From assembly GCA_025370075.1 (NCBI GenBank), contig CP073016.1, forward strand, positions 4,464,001 to 4,528,000: a DNA stretch of 64,000 nt, given 5' to 3'. Origin of the DNA: Chryseotalea sp. WA131a (GTDB taxonomy: Bacteria; Bacteroidota; Bacteroidia; Cytophagales; Cyclobacteriaceae). Made by a program: the position numbers and the translations under genes. Under the pieces are notes generated by a model that did not search any database, was not told the DNA's origin, and worked only from the letters and a program-made list of their open reading frames with translations. Shown here in pieces: positions 52,794 to 61,930 of this stretch. How positions within the stretch are numbered: position 1 is the stretch's first letter; every line of letters starts with the position of its first letter.

Positions 52794-55775
52794 ATGGATT
52801 CCCGTCAAATACGCAATAATTTCCTTGAATTTTTTGAAAACAAGGGCCATAAAATTGTCCCTTCTGCTCCCTTGGTACTTAAAAATGACCCAGCTCTGGT
52901 ATTTACCAACTCGGGCATGGTGCAGTTCAAGGACTATTTTTTGGGTAATGCAATGCCCCCAAGCAAGCGAATTGCGGACACACAAAAGTGTCTCCGCGTT
53001 AGTGGAAAGCACAATGACTTGGAAGATGTGGGATTGGATACCTATCACCACACCCTGTTTGAAATGCTCGGCAACTGGAGCTTTGGCGACTATTTTAAGA
53101 AAGAAGCCATTGCCTGGGCTTGGGAGTTACTCACAGAAGTTTATCAATTGCCAAAGGACAGATTATATGTGAGTGTCTTTGGTGGGGATAAAGATGACAA
53201 TCTTTCAATCGACCAAGAAGCATTCGACTTATGGAAGTCATTTGTTGAAGAAGATAGGATAATACTGGGGAATAAGAAAGATAATTTTTGGGAAATGGCA
53301 GATGTGGGGCCCTGTGGTCCATGCTCCGAAATTCATATTGACCTAAGACCAATTGATGAAGTAAAAAAGAAACCGGGCAAAGAACTCGTCAATAATGATC
53401 ATCCCCAAGTAGTTGAGATATGGAATTTGGTTTTCATGGAGTTTGAGCGCTCTTGGAAAGCGGGAGGATCAAATGCTTTGATGCAATTTGACCTAAGTTT
53501 AACCAATACCGATAAGAAAGCTCGTGAAAAGCTACGATCTGCGTCAACCACGCTTAAACCGCTTCCTGCAAAGAATGTTGATACGGGCATGGGCTTCGAG
53601 CGGCTGTGCATGGCAATTCAAGCGAAAACTTCCAATTATGATACGGATGTGTTCCGCCCACTGATGGATTTTATTTGCAACAATGTTAAGCCAGAGTCTT
53701 ATAAATACGGAACTGATACCAAAAAAGATATTGCTGTTCGTGTTATGGCAGATCATATCCGTGCTGTATCCCTTGCTATCTCCGATGGGCAGTTGCCAAG
53801 CAACACAGGTGCTGGTTATGTGATTAGAAGAATTTTACGAAGAGCGGTGCGCTATGGATTTTCGTATTTGAATTTCAAAGAGCCTTTCATGCATCGATTG
53901 GTGCCGTTGTTGGCCTTGCAATTAAAAGATGTTTTTCCGGAGTTGCATCAACAATTGGAATACGTGAGCAAAGTGGTGCATGAGGAAGAAAAGTCATTCT
54001 TGAGAACACTAGACGATGGTATATTTTTATTCAATCATAACTTCTTAACCCTGATTAGGAAATCACTTCGTAATTATCTCATGCAACAGAACGTAGAATG
54101 GGAGCAGGTACCTGGCAATGAAAACTTCCCAGATTTTTTTCTACGAAAACATCAGTTGGTTATTGAACTGAGTTCAAATTTTGAGAACAAATCGCTGAAC
54201 AAATCCAAAAAGACAATTGACGGCACATTAGTGACGGTAATTAGTTTGAATCCTTTTTTAGTATTGAAAGATTCTACTTGGCGTGATGGCGATTTGAAAA
54301 CAATTTTTAACTCGATTCCGGACCTACAAAGAGTTATTGACGGTTGGACTGCCTTTGAATTATATGACACGCATGGGTTTCCAATAGATCTAACTCAACT
54401 CATGACGAAGGAAATTGGATTTACAGTTGACATGGATTCTTTTAACCAGTATTTGGCTGAACAAAAAACCCGCTCTAAAGCCGATGCAGCCAAAGAAACA
54501 GGAGATTGGGTAGTGGTGTCTGAGGGAGAAAAACCCGAATTTATTGGTTATGACAATTGGAGTGCATCATCCAAAATTTTGCGTTACCGAAAAGTGAAGC
54601 AAAAAAATAAAGAGTTGTTTCAATTGGTATTGGATAAAACACCTTTCTATGCCGAGAGTGGCGGTCAGGTGGGCGATACGGGTATATTGGAAATTGGTAC
54701 TGAAAAAATCCATATTATCGACACCAAAAAAGAAAATGATTTGATTGTGCATTGGGTGGAGAAATTGCCCATTAATTTAGAAGGTAATGTGAATGCTGTG
54801 ATTGATTCGCACAAGCGCACACTTTCCATGAGCAATCACTCGGCTACGCATTTGTTGCACGCTGCATTGCGCCAAGTATTGGGTAAGCATGTAGAGCAAA
54901 AGGGTTCGTTGGTGAATGATAAGATTTTACGTTTCGATTTCTCGCACTTTGCGGCCATGACCAGCGAAGAGATTTATAAAGTTGAAACGTTGGTAAATGA
55001 AAAAATCAGAGAGAATATTCAATTGAATGAGCAGCGCAATGTGCCCATCGAAAAAGCAAAATCACTTGGTGCGATGGCTTTGTTTGGTGAAAAATATGGT
55101 GATTTTGTTCGCGTGATTACGTTTGATCCAAAATATTCTGTGGAGTTGTGTGGAGGAACACACGTGCTCTTTACAGGCTCAATTGGTTTCTTGAAAATTA
55201 CTTCAGAAAGTTCTGTGGCCGCTGGTGTGCGTAGAATTGAAGCGGTGACATCCGAAGGTGCTCAGGAATTTGTTAATCAATCACTGGCGATGTTGGGCGA
55301 AGTAAAATCCTTGCTAAAAAATCCGAAAGATTTAGCAGCTTCTGTGCAAAGTTTGATAGAAGGGAAGCATTCGCTGGAGAAGAAATTGGAAGTGATAAAC
55401 ATCGAGCGTGCTAATCTCATCAAAGAAGACTTGGTGCGGAAGGCTGTAAAACAAAATGGAATTACATTAATTAATGAGAAAGTGACCGTGCCTAGTGCCG
55501 ATGCACTGAAAAATATTGCTTACGCGCTCCGAAATCAATTTGAAGATTTGGTCATGGTGCTAGCGGCCGATGTTGAAGGCAAACCCAACGTGGCTGTGAT
55601 GTTGGGCGAGAAGATTGAAGCTTCTAAAAAATACCATGCTGGCAATATGGTGAAAGAGTTGGCAAAAGAGATTGATGGTGGAGGAGGAGGGCAACCTTTT
55701 TATGCTACGGCCGGGGGAAAGAACTTGGGAGGATTAGAAATAGTTAATGAAAAAGCAAAAGGATTAATTGGTTAA
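52794..55775 (+). CDS. alaS: Alanyl-tRNA synthetase, with an extra internal segment
   Basis: 993 residues from ATG 52794, longer than the usual 870-880. Class II motifs are in DSRQIRNNFLEFFENKGH, VFTNSGMVQFKDYFLG and GMGFERLCM. The editing domain has the SATHLLHAALRQVLG zinc motif and FRDVELCGGTHV-type CGGTH (SVELCGGTHVLFTGS). DHHA1 follows (GGGGQPFYATAGG). Between FLRTLDDGIFLF (about residue 404) and GWTAFELYDTHGFP (about 516) lies roughly 110 residues where 25-35 are normal, so an extra domain of about 80 residues is inserted. The enzyme should still charge tRNA-Ala and edit. Confidence 0.92.
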   Translation: MDSRQIRNNFLEFFENKGHKIVPSAPLVLKNDPALVFTNSGMVQFKDYFLGNAMPPSKRIADTQKCLRVSGKHNDLEDVGLDTYHHTLFEMLGNWSFGDYFKKEAIAWAWELLTEVYQLPKDRLYVSVFGGDKDDNLSIDQEAFDLWKSFVEEDRIILGNKKDNFWEMADVGPCGPCSEIHIDLRPIDEVKKKPGKELVNNDHPQVVEIWNLVFMEFERSWKAGGSNALMQFDLSLTNTDKKAREKLRSASTTLKPLPAKNVDTGMGFERLCMAIQAKTSNYDTDVFRPLMDFICNNVKPESYKYGTDTKKDIAVRVMADHIRAVSLAISDGQLPSNTGAGYVIRRILRRAVRYGFSYLNFKEPFMHRLVPLLALQLKDVFPELHQQLEYVSKVVHEEEKSFLRTLDDGIFLFNHNFLTLIRKSLRNYLMQQNVEWEQVPGNENFPDFFLRKHQLVIELSSNFENKSLNKSKKTIDGTLVTVISLNPFLVLKDSTWRDGDLKTIFNSIPDLQRVIDGWTAFELYDTHGFPIDLTQLMTKEIGFTVDMDSFNQYLAEQKTRSKADAAKETGDWVVVSEGEKPEFIGYDNWSASSKILRYRKVKQKNKELFQLVLDKTPFYAESGGQVGDTGILEIGTEKIHIIDTKKENDLIVHWVEKLPINLEGNVNAVIDSHKRTLSMSNHSATHLLHAALRQVLGKHVEQKGSLVNDKILRFDFSHFAAMTSEEIYKVETLVNEKIRENIQLNEQRNVPIEKAKSLGAMALFGEKYGDFVRVITFDPKYSVELCGGTHVLFTGSIGFLKITSESSVAAGVRRIEAVTSEGAQEFVNQSLAMLGEVKSLLKNPKDLAASVQSLIEGKHSLEKKLEVINIERANLIKEDLVRKAVKQNGITLINEKVTVPSADALKNIAYALRNQFEDLVMVLAADVEGKPNVAVMLGEKIEASKKYHAGNMVKELAKEIDGGGGGQPFYATAGGKNLGGLEIVNEKAKGLIG

Positions 55776-55784
55776 CTTTGCGGT

Positions 55785-56015
55785 ATGCTGGAACATGCTA
55801 GAAAAATTCACTTGATAGAAGAGCTCCTGAAAGTAGAGGATAAGTCTACATTGGAACAACTGGAAAAAGTTATCAAGAAGTCGAAAAAAGCACAACGGAT
55901 TTCTGCAAAGGAAAAATTTCTGAATGAACTAAAGGCCTCAATTGAGGAGGTCAAGCTTGCCAGAAAAGGGAAAGTAACACTTCAGTCTGCTAAGGCTTTT
56001 CTTAATGAACTTTGA
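55785..56015 (+). CDS. Predicted antitoxin of a RelE-type toxin-antitoxin pair
   Basis: 76 residues, highly charged and helical (IHLIEELLKVEDKSTLEQLE, VIKKSKKAQRISAKEKFL). It begins nine bases after alaS and overlaps the toxin gene by 11 bases. Small size, charge and coupling to a RelE-like gene point to an antitoxin that binds and blocks the toxin. No DNA-binding fold is recognisable. Confidence 0.65.
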   Translation: MLEHARKIHLIEELLKVEDKSTLEQLEKVIKKSKKAQRISAKEKFLNELKASIEEVKLARKGKVTLQSAKAFLNEL

Positions 56016-56331
56016 GGTTTGTGTTACTTCGTATTTCAAAAGGCAATCTAAAAAGTTGCTGAAGAAGTACCCTTCGCTGAAGCATGAACTTGCTTCCTTA
56101 ATTGAAAATCTTTCAACCCTTCCGATTCAAGGTAGTTCGTTAGGAAGAAGCTTTTATAAAATCAGATTGTCCATTGCATCAAAGGGTAGTGGCAAATCGG
56201 GTGGCGCACGGGTGATAACTTATGTTCAGGTGATTGACAAGAAAGTCAATTTGCTTTCGATATATGACAAATCAGAAATCCCAAATATCTCTGGTAATGA
56301 ACTTTCCACCCTTCTCAAAAGTATTGAATGA
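56005..56331 (+). CDS. RelE/ParE-superfamily toxin
   Basis: 108 residues. KRQSKKLLKKYPSLKHELAS and NLSTLPIQGSSLGRSFYKIR resemble the N-terminal helix and core strands of RelE-type mRNA interferases. ARVITYVQVIDKKVNLLSIY-type strands and YDKSEIPNISGNEL follow. It would cut mRNA at the ribosome unless held by the antitoxin. It overlaps the antitoxin by 11 bases and gatB by four (ATGA). Confidence 0.7.
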   Translation: MNFEVCVTSYFKRQSKKLLKKYPSLKHELASLIENLSTLPIQGSSLGRSFYKIRLSIASKGSGKSGGARVITYVQVIDKKVNLLSIYDKSEIPNISGNELSTLLKSIE

Positions 56332-57797
56332 TTGACAATTTGTCTGATAAGTACCGAATAGTGGTTGGACTAGAAATCCACGCACAACTTCTTACCAAAA
56401 CGAAAATCTACAATTCGGATTCAGCCGCATACGGTGGCGAGCCAAATACCCATGTGAGCACCATTACTTTGGCGCACCCCGGAACACTACCCAAATTGAA
56501 TAAGAAGGTAGTGGAGCATGCCATTAAAATGGGCATTGCTTGTGATAGCAAGATTTCGCGCCATCAAATATTCGACCGCAAAAATTATTTTTATCCTGAT
56601 TTACCAAAAGGGTATCAGCTTACACAAGACAGAACTCCTATTTGTGTGGGTGGATTTATAAGCATCAAATCAAAAGATGGAGCAGAACGGAAAATTGAAT
56701 TGAACCGTATCCACATTGAAGAAGATGCTGGTAAATCCATTCACTTGGAAAATGAGTCCGACACATTGGTAGATTTTAATCGTTCGGGTGTGGCGTTAAT
56801 TGAAATTGTTACCAACCCGGTAATCACAAGCGCTGAAGAAGCAGCCACTTCATTTGCAGAAGTGAGAAAGCTGGTTCGCTATTTGGAAATCTGCGATGGC
56901 AACATGGAAGAGGGTTCTTTGCGGTGTGATGCCAACGTGTCGGTGATGTTGAAGGGTGCAAAGGAACTGGGCAAGAAAGTTGAAATCAAAAACATGAACT
57001 CGGTACGCAATGTGCAGTATGCGGTTACGTACGAAGCCGAGCGACAAATAGCGTTACTCGAAAAAGGAGAGTCCATTGTTTCGGAAACGCGAACGTTCAA
57101 TGCCGATAACGGAAAGACCTACGGCATGCGCACCAAAGAGGAGCTAAACGATTATCGCTATTTTCCTGACCCCGATCTAAGTCCGCTAGTGGTGTCAGAT
57201 GAGTGGTTGGAGAAAATAAAATCCTCTATGCCCATGCTTCCCAAGCAATGGTTTGAGAAATTTGTTTCGCACTTTGGGTTGCCGACCTACGATGCCCACG
57301 TTTTAACCGAGTCGAAAGAAATGGCGATTTATTTTGAGCAGGTGGCGAGCCACACGCACTACTACAAAGCGATTTCAAATTGGTTGATGGGGCCAGTAAA
57401 ATCCTATCTCAATGAGAAGAATTTGGAGATAGAAAACATAAGTTTGAAACCGGCCACCCTTTGCAAATTGATTGAACTGGTCGAATCGGGAAAAGTAAGT
57501 TTTGCGGTGGCAGCGCAATCTATTTTTAATGAATTGTTAACAGATGATTCGCTTGAACCTTTGGCCATTGCCCAGCGTTTAAATCTTATTCACGAAAGCA
57601 ATGCCGATGTTATTATACTTTTGATTGATGAGGTGATAAACGAATTTCCGTTGAAAGTAGAAGAGTACAAAAAAGGAAAGAAGGGAATTGCAGCCATGTT
57701 TATGGGTGAAATTATGAAACGCAGCAAAGGCAAAGCAGACCATAAACTCACAAATCAGTTATTGGCGAAACGGTTAGCGGAGGTGAGTGGTAAATAG
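56328..57797 (+). CDS. gatB: Asp/Glu-tRNA(Asn/Gln) amidotransferase subunit B
   Basis: 489 residues, standard length. RIVVGLEIHAQLLTKTKIY, HPGTLPKLNKKVVEHAI, RKNYFYPDLPKGYQLTQ and HIEEDAGKSIHLEN are GatB signatures. GNMEEGSLRCDANVSV and NMNSVRNVQYAVTYE follow, with the C-terminal GatB/YqeY helical domain at the end. It is the tRNA-binding subunit of GatCAB; gatA and gatC are not here. It overlaps the toxin gene by four bases. Confidence 0.95.
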   Translation: MIDNLSDKYRIVVGLEIHAQLLTKTKIYNSDSAAYGGEPNTHVSTITLAHPGTLPKLNKKVVEHAIKMGIACDSKISRHQIFDRKNYFYPDLPKGYQLTQDRTPICVGGFISIKSKDGAERKIELNRIHIEEDAGKSIHLENESDTLVDFNRSGVALIEIVTNPVITSAEEAATSFAEVRKLVRYLEICDGNMEEGSLRCDANVSVMLKGAKELGKKVEIKNMNSVRNVQYAVTYEAERQIALLEKGESIVSETRTFNADNGKTYGMRTKEELNDYRYFPDPDLSPLVVSDEWLEKIKSSMPMLPKQWFEKFVSHFGLPTYDAHVLTESKEMAIYFEQVASHTHYYKAISNWLMGPVKSYLNEKNLEIENISLKPATLCKLIELVESGKVSFAVAAQSIFNELLTDDSLEPLAIAQRLNLIHESNADVIILLIDEVINEFPLKVEEYKKGKKGIAAMFMGEIMKRSKGKADHKLTNQLLAKRLAEVSGK

Positions 57798-57871
57798 TAT
57801 TCAATAATCAGTTTTCGGTAATCGGTAGTCAATCAACAAATCAACGAATTAGCACATTAACACATCAAAAC

Positions 57872-59017
57872 ATGAAATACATTCTCACATTTCTTCTTAC
57901 GATCTCGTTGTTGGCCAATTGCTCTCCGGAAAAAAAGACAAACGAGGCGAGTTCGACAGCATGGGTTGTTACAGTACGGGGTAAAGTAATAGTGCCGGTT
58001 GCAGGAGGACAAATTTTAATCGAAGAGATTAAGCAAGATGGCACGGGAACAAAACAGTCCACTATTTTGAAAGCCGATAATAGCTATGAAGCAAAATTAA
58101 ATTTGTCATCACCCGGATATTATCGCTTCAACTTCTTTAATCGCCAAGTGCTCAACATTATGGTGAATAAAAGTGACTTAGAATTGAATGTTGATGGTAG
58201 CCAGCAACAAGGTTTTTGGGAAATCAAGGGCTCACCTGACCACGATTTGATTGCCAAAGTTCAAGCGATGGTGCAACAATCACAAGCAGGCCCAGAAATG
58301 CAAGCCATAGAAACTGAATATCAGCAAGCTGCGGCTTCTAATAATGAAAAGCGTGTGGAAGAATTGCGAAACCAAGCCATGGCGTTGATGGAAAACAATA
58401 GCGTGAAGTTGGCCAGTTTTTTAAAGGAACAGCCCGTTTCACTGGCCTTGTTCAATTTGCTGCAAGACCCCAACTTGATTGACAAAGACAAAAACCTTGA
58501 TTTGTTTATTTCTACATCTGAAAAGTTTAAGAAGGAGTGGCCAAACTACGTTTTTACGAAAGAACTTTCCAACCAAGTGCAGAAAATGAAAGTAACGGCC
58601 ATTGGTCAATTGGCACCCGAGATTGCATTGGCAAACCCCAACGGACAAATTGTAAAATTATCTTCCTTGCGTGGCAAATATGTATTGATTGATTTTTGGG
58701 CGAAGTGGTGTGGCCCCTGTCGCAGAGAAAACCCGAACGTGGTAAAAGCCTATCAACGATTTAAAGACAAAGGGTTTGAAGTATTTGGCGTTTCACTCGA
58801 CCGAACAAAGGAAGATTGGGTAAAAGCCATTGCCGAAGATGGATTGACATGGACGCATGTGTCTGACTTAAAATATTTTGAATCACAAGCGGCCAGAGAT
58901 TACAATATCAACGCCATTCCATTTTCCATTTTGCTGGATAAGACAGGAAAGATTATCGCGAAGAATTTGAGAGGTGCTGCGTTAGAACAAAAATTAGAGG
59001 AAGTGTTTAAAGAGTAG
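57872..59017 (+). CDS. TlpA-like thioredoxin lipoprotein with DUF4369 domain
   Basis: 381 residues. Lipoprotein signal MKYILTFLLTISLLANC ends in LANC. DUF4369 region (residues about 25-145) is followed by a helical linker and an AhpC-TSA/TlpA thioredoxin domain with APEIALANPNGQIVKLSSLR, and active-site WAKWCGPCRRENPNV, IPFSILLDKTGKI. Family members reduce or resolve periplasmic disulfides. It is typical of Bacteroidota. Confidence 0.88.
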   Translation: MKYILTFLLTISLLANCSPEKKTNEASSTAWVVTVRGKVIVPVAGGQILIEEIKQDGTGTKQSTILKADNSYEAKLNLSSPGYYRFNFFNRQVLNIMVNKSDLELNVDGSQQQGFWEIKGSPDHDLIAKVQAMVQQSQAGPEMQAIETEYQQAAASNNEKRVEELRNQAMALMENNSVKLASFLKEQPVSLALFNLLQDPNLIDKDKNLDLFISTSEKFKKEWPNYVFTKELSNQVQKMKVTAIGQLAPEIALANPNGQIVKLSSLRGKYVLIDFWAKWCGPCRRENPNVVKAYQRFKDKGFEVFGVSLDRTKEDWVKAIAEDGLTWTHVSDLKYFESQAARDYNINAIPFSILLDKTGKIIAKNLRGAALEQKLEEVFKE

Positions 59018-59050
59018 AGGAAGCTGAGAAACCTCCTCTACTCTGAATAC

Positions 59051-59198
59051 CTAGCCTAGTTTAAATACAATGGGCACTGTAAATTTCTGCCTGACGATTA
59101 AACCAGCTTGTTTTCCTGGCTTCCATTTTGGTGATGCAGCCAATAATCACCGCAGCAAGTCCGATATTTACTTGTAAGTAGTAAGTTGGTAAACTCAT
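59051..59198 (-). pseudogene. Collapsed BlaR1/M56-TonB gene remnant
   Basis: Starting at the ATG complement 59198, which overlaps the blaI stop as in normal blaI-blaR1 operons, about 20 residues read MSLPTYYLQVNIGLAAVIIG, like the first helix of M56 sensors. In another frame the next residues are SPKWKPGKQAGLIVRQKFTV and PIVFKLG-stop, the C-terminal end of a TonB domain. Everything between (normally several hundred residues) is missing. The gene has lost its protease and nearly all of its TonB domain. Confidence 0.65.
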
Positions 59199-59566
59199 GG
59201 CTTTTTCTGTTTAAGTTCCTCCAATTGTTTTACGAGCAAGTCAATATCCTGCACACCCATTTTATTTTCCGCTGCGAAAAAAGAAACCAAGCTTTGAAAG
59301 GAACCTCCAAAATATCCCTTCACTAGATTGTTCAAATAGAAGTGCGTGTACTTGTCTTTTGCGATCAACGGATAATACTCGTGAGTCTTTCCATACGCAG
59401 TATATCCAACAAATCCTTTTTTCTCAAGAATTCTCACAATAGTGGAGACCGTGTTATATGCCGGCTTCGGGTTGGGTAGTTGATCAACAATGTCCTTTAC
59501 AAAAGCTTTTTTCAACTTCCATAAAATTTGCATGATTTGGTCTTCTGCTTTCGTCAATTCTTTCAT
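59195..59566 (-). CDS. blaI: BlaI/MecI/CopY family transcriptional repressor
   Basis: About 123 residues from ATG complement 59566; a TTG at 59575 is possible. The winged helix is LTKAEDQIMQILWKLKKAFV, then PAYNTVSTIVRILEKKGFV with YTAYGKTHEYYPLI. The C-terminal half is the dimerisation helix. Family members repress a neighbouring M56 sensor or target operon until cleaved. Its usual sensor partner is reduced to a remnant downstream, so the repressor may be orphaned. Confidence 0.88.
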   Translation of the reverse strand: MKELTKAEDQIMQILWKLKKAFVKDIVDQLPNPKPAYNTVSTIVRILEKKGFVGYTAYGKTHEYYPLIAKDKYTHFYLNNLVKGYFGGSFQSLVSFFAAENKMGVQDIDLLVKQLEELKQKKP

Positions 59567-59715
59567 AACTATCAATTACGTTGTAAAACTAAATAATTGG
59601 TTATAAGAAACAAATCAATCGTAAAACTATGTTTGGAGTGCCCGAATTTTGATTTTTAAATTGAAGTTGGGAAAAGACTACGACCTAAAGTCCTCATGAG
59701 TAATGCTCACTAATT

Positions 59716-60435
59716 TCAATTTGCCGTAAAGCAATACGAAATAAGATTGGCACCCATTTTTAAAGCCTGTTGCCTTTTTTCTTCCGGGTCGTTATGGATG
59801 CGAGCATCTTCCCAGCCATTTCCCAGGTCGCACTCATACGAATAGAAGACGACCAATCTGCCTTGATAAAATAACCCTAGTCCTTGAGCGGGCTTTCCAT
59901 CATGCTCGTGGATTTTAGGCAAGCCATTTGCAAACTTAAATTTTTGGTTGTAGACGGCATGATTGAAGGGAATCTCGACCAACTCTAGTTCAGGGAAAAC
60001 CTTTTTTAATTCGATGCGTACAAATTTGTCCATGCCGTAGTTGTCGTCAACATGTAAAAAGCCTCCGCCTATTAAGTAGTTTCTAAGATTGGAGGCATCT
60101 GAAGAAGTGAAAACCACATTGCCGTGGCCAGTAATATAAATATAAGGGTAACTGATAATGCCCGGGCTGCCTACTTCAATCACATCCTCTTCTTCGTTCA
60201 ATTCAGTACTTAACTCTTTGTTGCAGAAGTTGATGAGGTTAGGCAATGCAGTTTTGTTCGCATACCAATCGCCACCTCCATTATACTTCAGTTTGGCGAT
60301 TTTTAGGCTCTGCCCGGTTGCCGGTAAGGTTATTAACAGCAAGACCGCTGCAATACAAGCCAAACTCTTGGCTATGCATGAAATGTGGAAAACTGAAAGC
60401 AATTCAGCGATTTTTAAATTTTTCCTTTGTGCCAT
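59716..60435 (-). CDS. DUF4159-domain protein
   Basis: 239 residues with an N-terminal signal peptide (SLACIAAVLLLITLPATGQS). The domain has AKLKYNGGGDWYANKTALPN, YPYIYITGHGNVVFTSS, LIGGGFLHVDDNYGMDKF and FYSYECDLGNGWED, like a class I glutamine amidotransferase-type fold. DUF4159 proteins are secreted and often near MoxR-AAA and VWA genes, but none is here. Role unknown. Confidence 0.8.
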   Translation of the reverse strand: MAQRKNLKIAELLSVFHISCIAKSLACIAAVLLLITLPATGQSLKIAKLKYNGGGDWYANKTALPNLINFCNKELSTELNEEEDVIEVGSPGIISYPYIYITGHGNVVFTSSDASNLRNYLIGGGFLHVDDNYGMDKFVRIELKKVFPELELVEIPFNHAVYNQKFKFANGLPKIHEHDGKPAQGLGLFYQGRLVVFYSYECDLGNGWEDARIHNDPEEKRQQALKMGANLISYCFTAN

Positions 60436-60488
60436 TAAACCAAGCGTTAAGTTCTATCTTTAAGCAATAAACAAATTTAAAAACCTCT

Positions 60489-60742
60489 ATGAAAGCATTG
60501 AAAAGTGTATTTACATTTAAAACGATTTGGATCTTAGCTATATCCATGGTGTTAAACTTGGTGTACTCTCTTGCTTGCCGGATTTCTAATAAAGGTTTCA
60601 TAGCTGTAAGCGGCACCAAAGTATTTGTGGTCGATAGCAAAACGTACACGATAGATTAAGGAGATGGTAACTGAGATAACGACATTACCGTTACAGTAGG
60701 GTAGTTTCCAAAACAATTAATGTAAACGCAGACGGTAACTAA
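60489..60742 (+). pseudogene. Truncated, decayed copy of the 60.9-kb lipoprotein family
   Basis: Starts with a signal-like MKALKSVFTFKTIWILAI and then jumps to the family's C-terminal 50 residues: GTKVFVVDSKTYTID, GDGN, DNDITVTVG. A TAA (60657) and TGA replace the Tyr and Cys of the intact copies' DYGDGTCDN, and one frameshift follows before SKTINVNADGN-stop. The middle about 200 residues are missing. Its end aligns exactly with the intact gene at 60875, so this is a dead paralogue. Confidence 0.75.
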
Positions 60743-60767
60743 CCTAGCTGATAAGTGATCAAACAGA

Positions 60768-60799
60768 GCCCTGCAATTGCGGGGCTTTTGTTTTTTTTG
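60768..60799 (+). terminator. Hairpin terminator
   Basis: GCCCTGCAATTGCGGGGC is almost perfectly self-complementary and is followed by TTTTGTTTTTTTT. It stands between the decayed copy and the intact lipoprotein gene. Confidence 0.8.
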
Positions 60800-60874
60800 A
60801 AAAAATATTTTTGAAAGAGATTAAACCTTACCAAGTGGATCTGCTCTAAATGACAAAACCAACAAAAAACACGC

Positions 60875-61741
60875 ATGAAAACAATCAGCAATTTATTCAG
60901 TCTAAAATCAGCCTCCGCACTGGCAACAGCCCTTGTGCTGACGTTGGCCTCGTGTAACAAAACCAACGAGGCTTCCCTTTCAAGTTTAAACAACGAAACA
61001 GCCATCGATTCGAAGGTTGATGAGGTAAACGACATTGCCAGTTCGGCATTGAATAGCAATGACGCGCCCACGGGGAGAGTAGAAGATCGAGATGATCGTT
61101 TGGATTGTGCCACCGTTGTTAAAGATGCAGGTAACACAAAAGAAACAGGAAAAATTACATTGACTTTTACTGGAGACTGCAAAGATGACGATGATGATGT
61201 AAGAACAGGTAAAATTATCATTACTTGGTCTGGCGGAAGGTGGTTTATCCCAGGTTCTGTTCACATCATCACATTAGAAAATTATACTGTGAATGGGGTC
61301 GTGATGAATGGCATACGAACGGTAAAAAATATCAGCACAACCGAGTCTCCACTTAAATGGACTATTGAAGGAGACCACAACTCCACTTGGCCCGATGGCA
61401 CTACTGCTCAACGCACTGTAAAAAGAACTCGTCAATGGATGAGATCATCTACTAACCCTCTACAAGACAAATGGATTATTTCACAAACGGATCCAGCAGT
61501 TCCCGCAGCAATAGGCACTAACCGCAATGGAAAAAACTACTCTGTACAAATCACTACCCCTTTGCAATATGTGAGGGCATGTGGGCGCAGGGTACACATA
61601 CCTGTATTGGGTGTAAAAACCGTAACTGTAGACACTGAAGTTTTTGCGGTTGATTATGGAGATGGAACTTGCGATAACCTGATAACGGTTACCAAAAACG
61701 GGGTTTCTAAAACTGTTAAAGTCAACAAAGACGGTAACTAG
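60875..61741 (+). CDS. Putative lipoprotein, tandem family member (intact)
   Basis: 288 residues. A signal with lipobox LTLASC gives a Cys-anchored mature protein. An acidic Ser/Asp linker is followed by a beta-rich body: LDCATVVKDAGNTKETGKIT, GDCKDDDDDVRTGKIIITW, WSGGRWFIPGSVHIITLENY, PLKWTIEGDHNSTWPDGTTA and DYGDGTCDNLITVTKNGVSK. Aspartate and paired Cys near CATVV, GDCKD and GTCDN suggest a disulfide- or Ca-stabilised fold. I do not recognise a family name. A strong terminator follows directly. Confidence 0.7.
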   Translation: MKTISNLFSLKSASALATALVLTLASCNKTNEASLSSLNNETAIDSKVDEVNDIASSALNSNDAPTGRVEDRDDRLDCATVVKDAGNTKETGKITLTFTGDCKDDDDDVRTGKIIITWSGGRWFIPGSVHIITLENYTVNGVVMNGIRTVKNISTTESPLKWTIEGDHNSTWPDGTTAQRTVKRTRQWMRSSTNPLQDKWIISQTDPAVPAAIGTNRNGKNYSVQITTPLQYVRACGRRVHIPVLGVKTVTVDTEVFAVDYGDGTCDNLITVTKNGVSKTVKVNKDGN

Positions 61742-61766
61742 GGTTACTTCAATTTGAGTAGGAATC

Positions 61767-61798
61767 AAAAGCCCCAAAAATGGGGCTTTTTTAGTTTT
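61767..61798 (+). terminator. Hairpin terminator of the intact lipoprotein gene
   Basis: AAAAGCCCC and GGGGCTTTT pair across AAAAAT, followed by TT-A-G-TTTTT. The stem is GC rich at its core; it is 26 bases after the stop. Confidence 0.88.
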
Positions 61799-61818
61799 TG
61801 AACAACTACATTTACTAT

Positions 61819-61836
61819 CAGGGAAATCGCTTTTAA
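61819..61836 (+). repeat. ISAs1-family left terminal inverted repeat
   Basis: Perfect inverted match to 63055-63072, immediately after the target duplicate CATTTACTAT. Confidence 0.92.
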
Positions 61837-61930
61837 GAAATTTTCAGATAACAAAATGATTATGAAGTATTTGGAGCAAGGGCAGTGATACTGTATTTTT
61901 GATTCATCAAAATGAGTTACGTGAAAAAAA

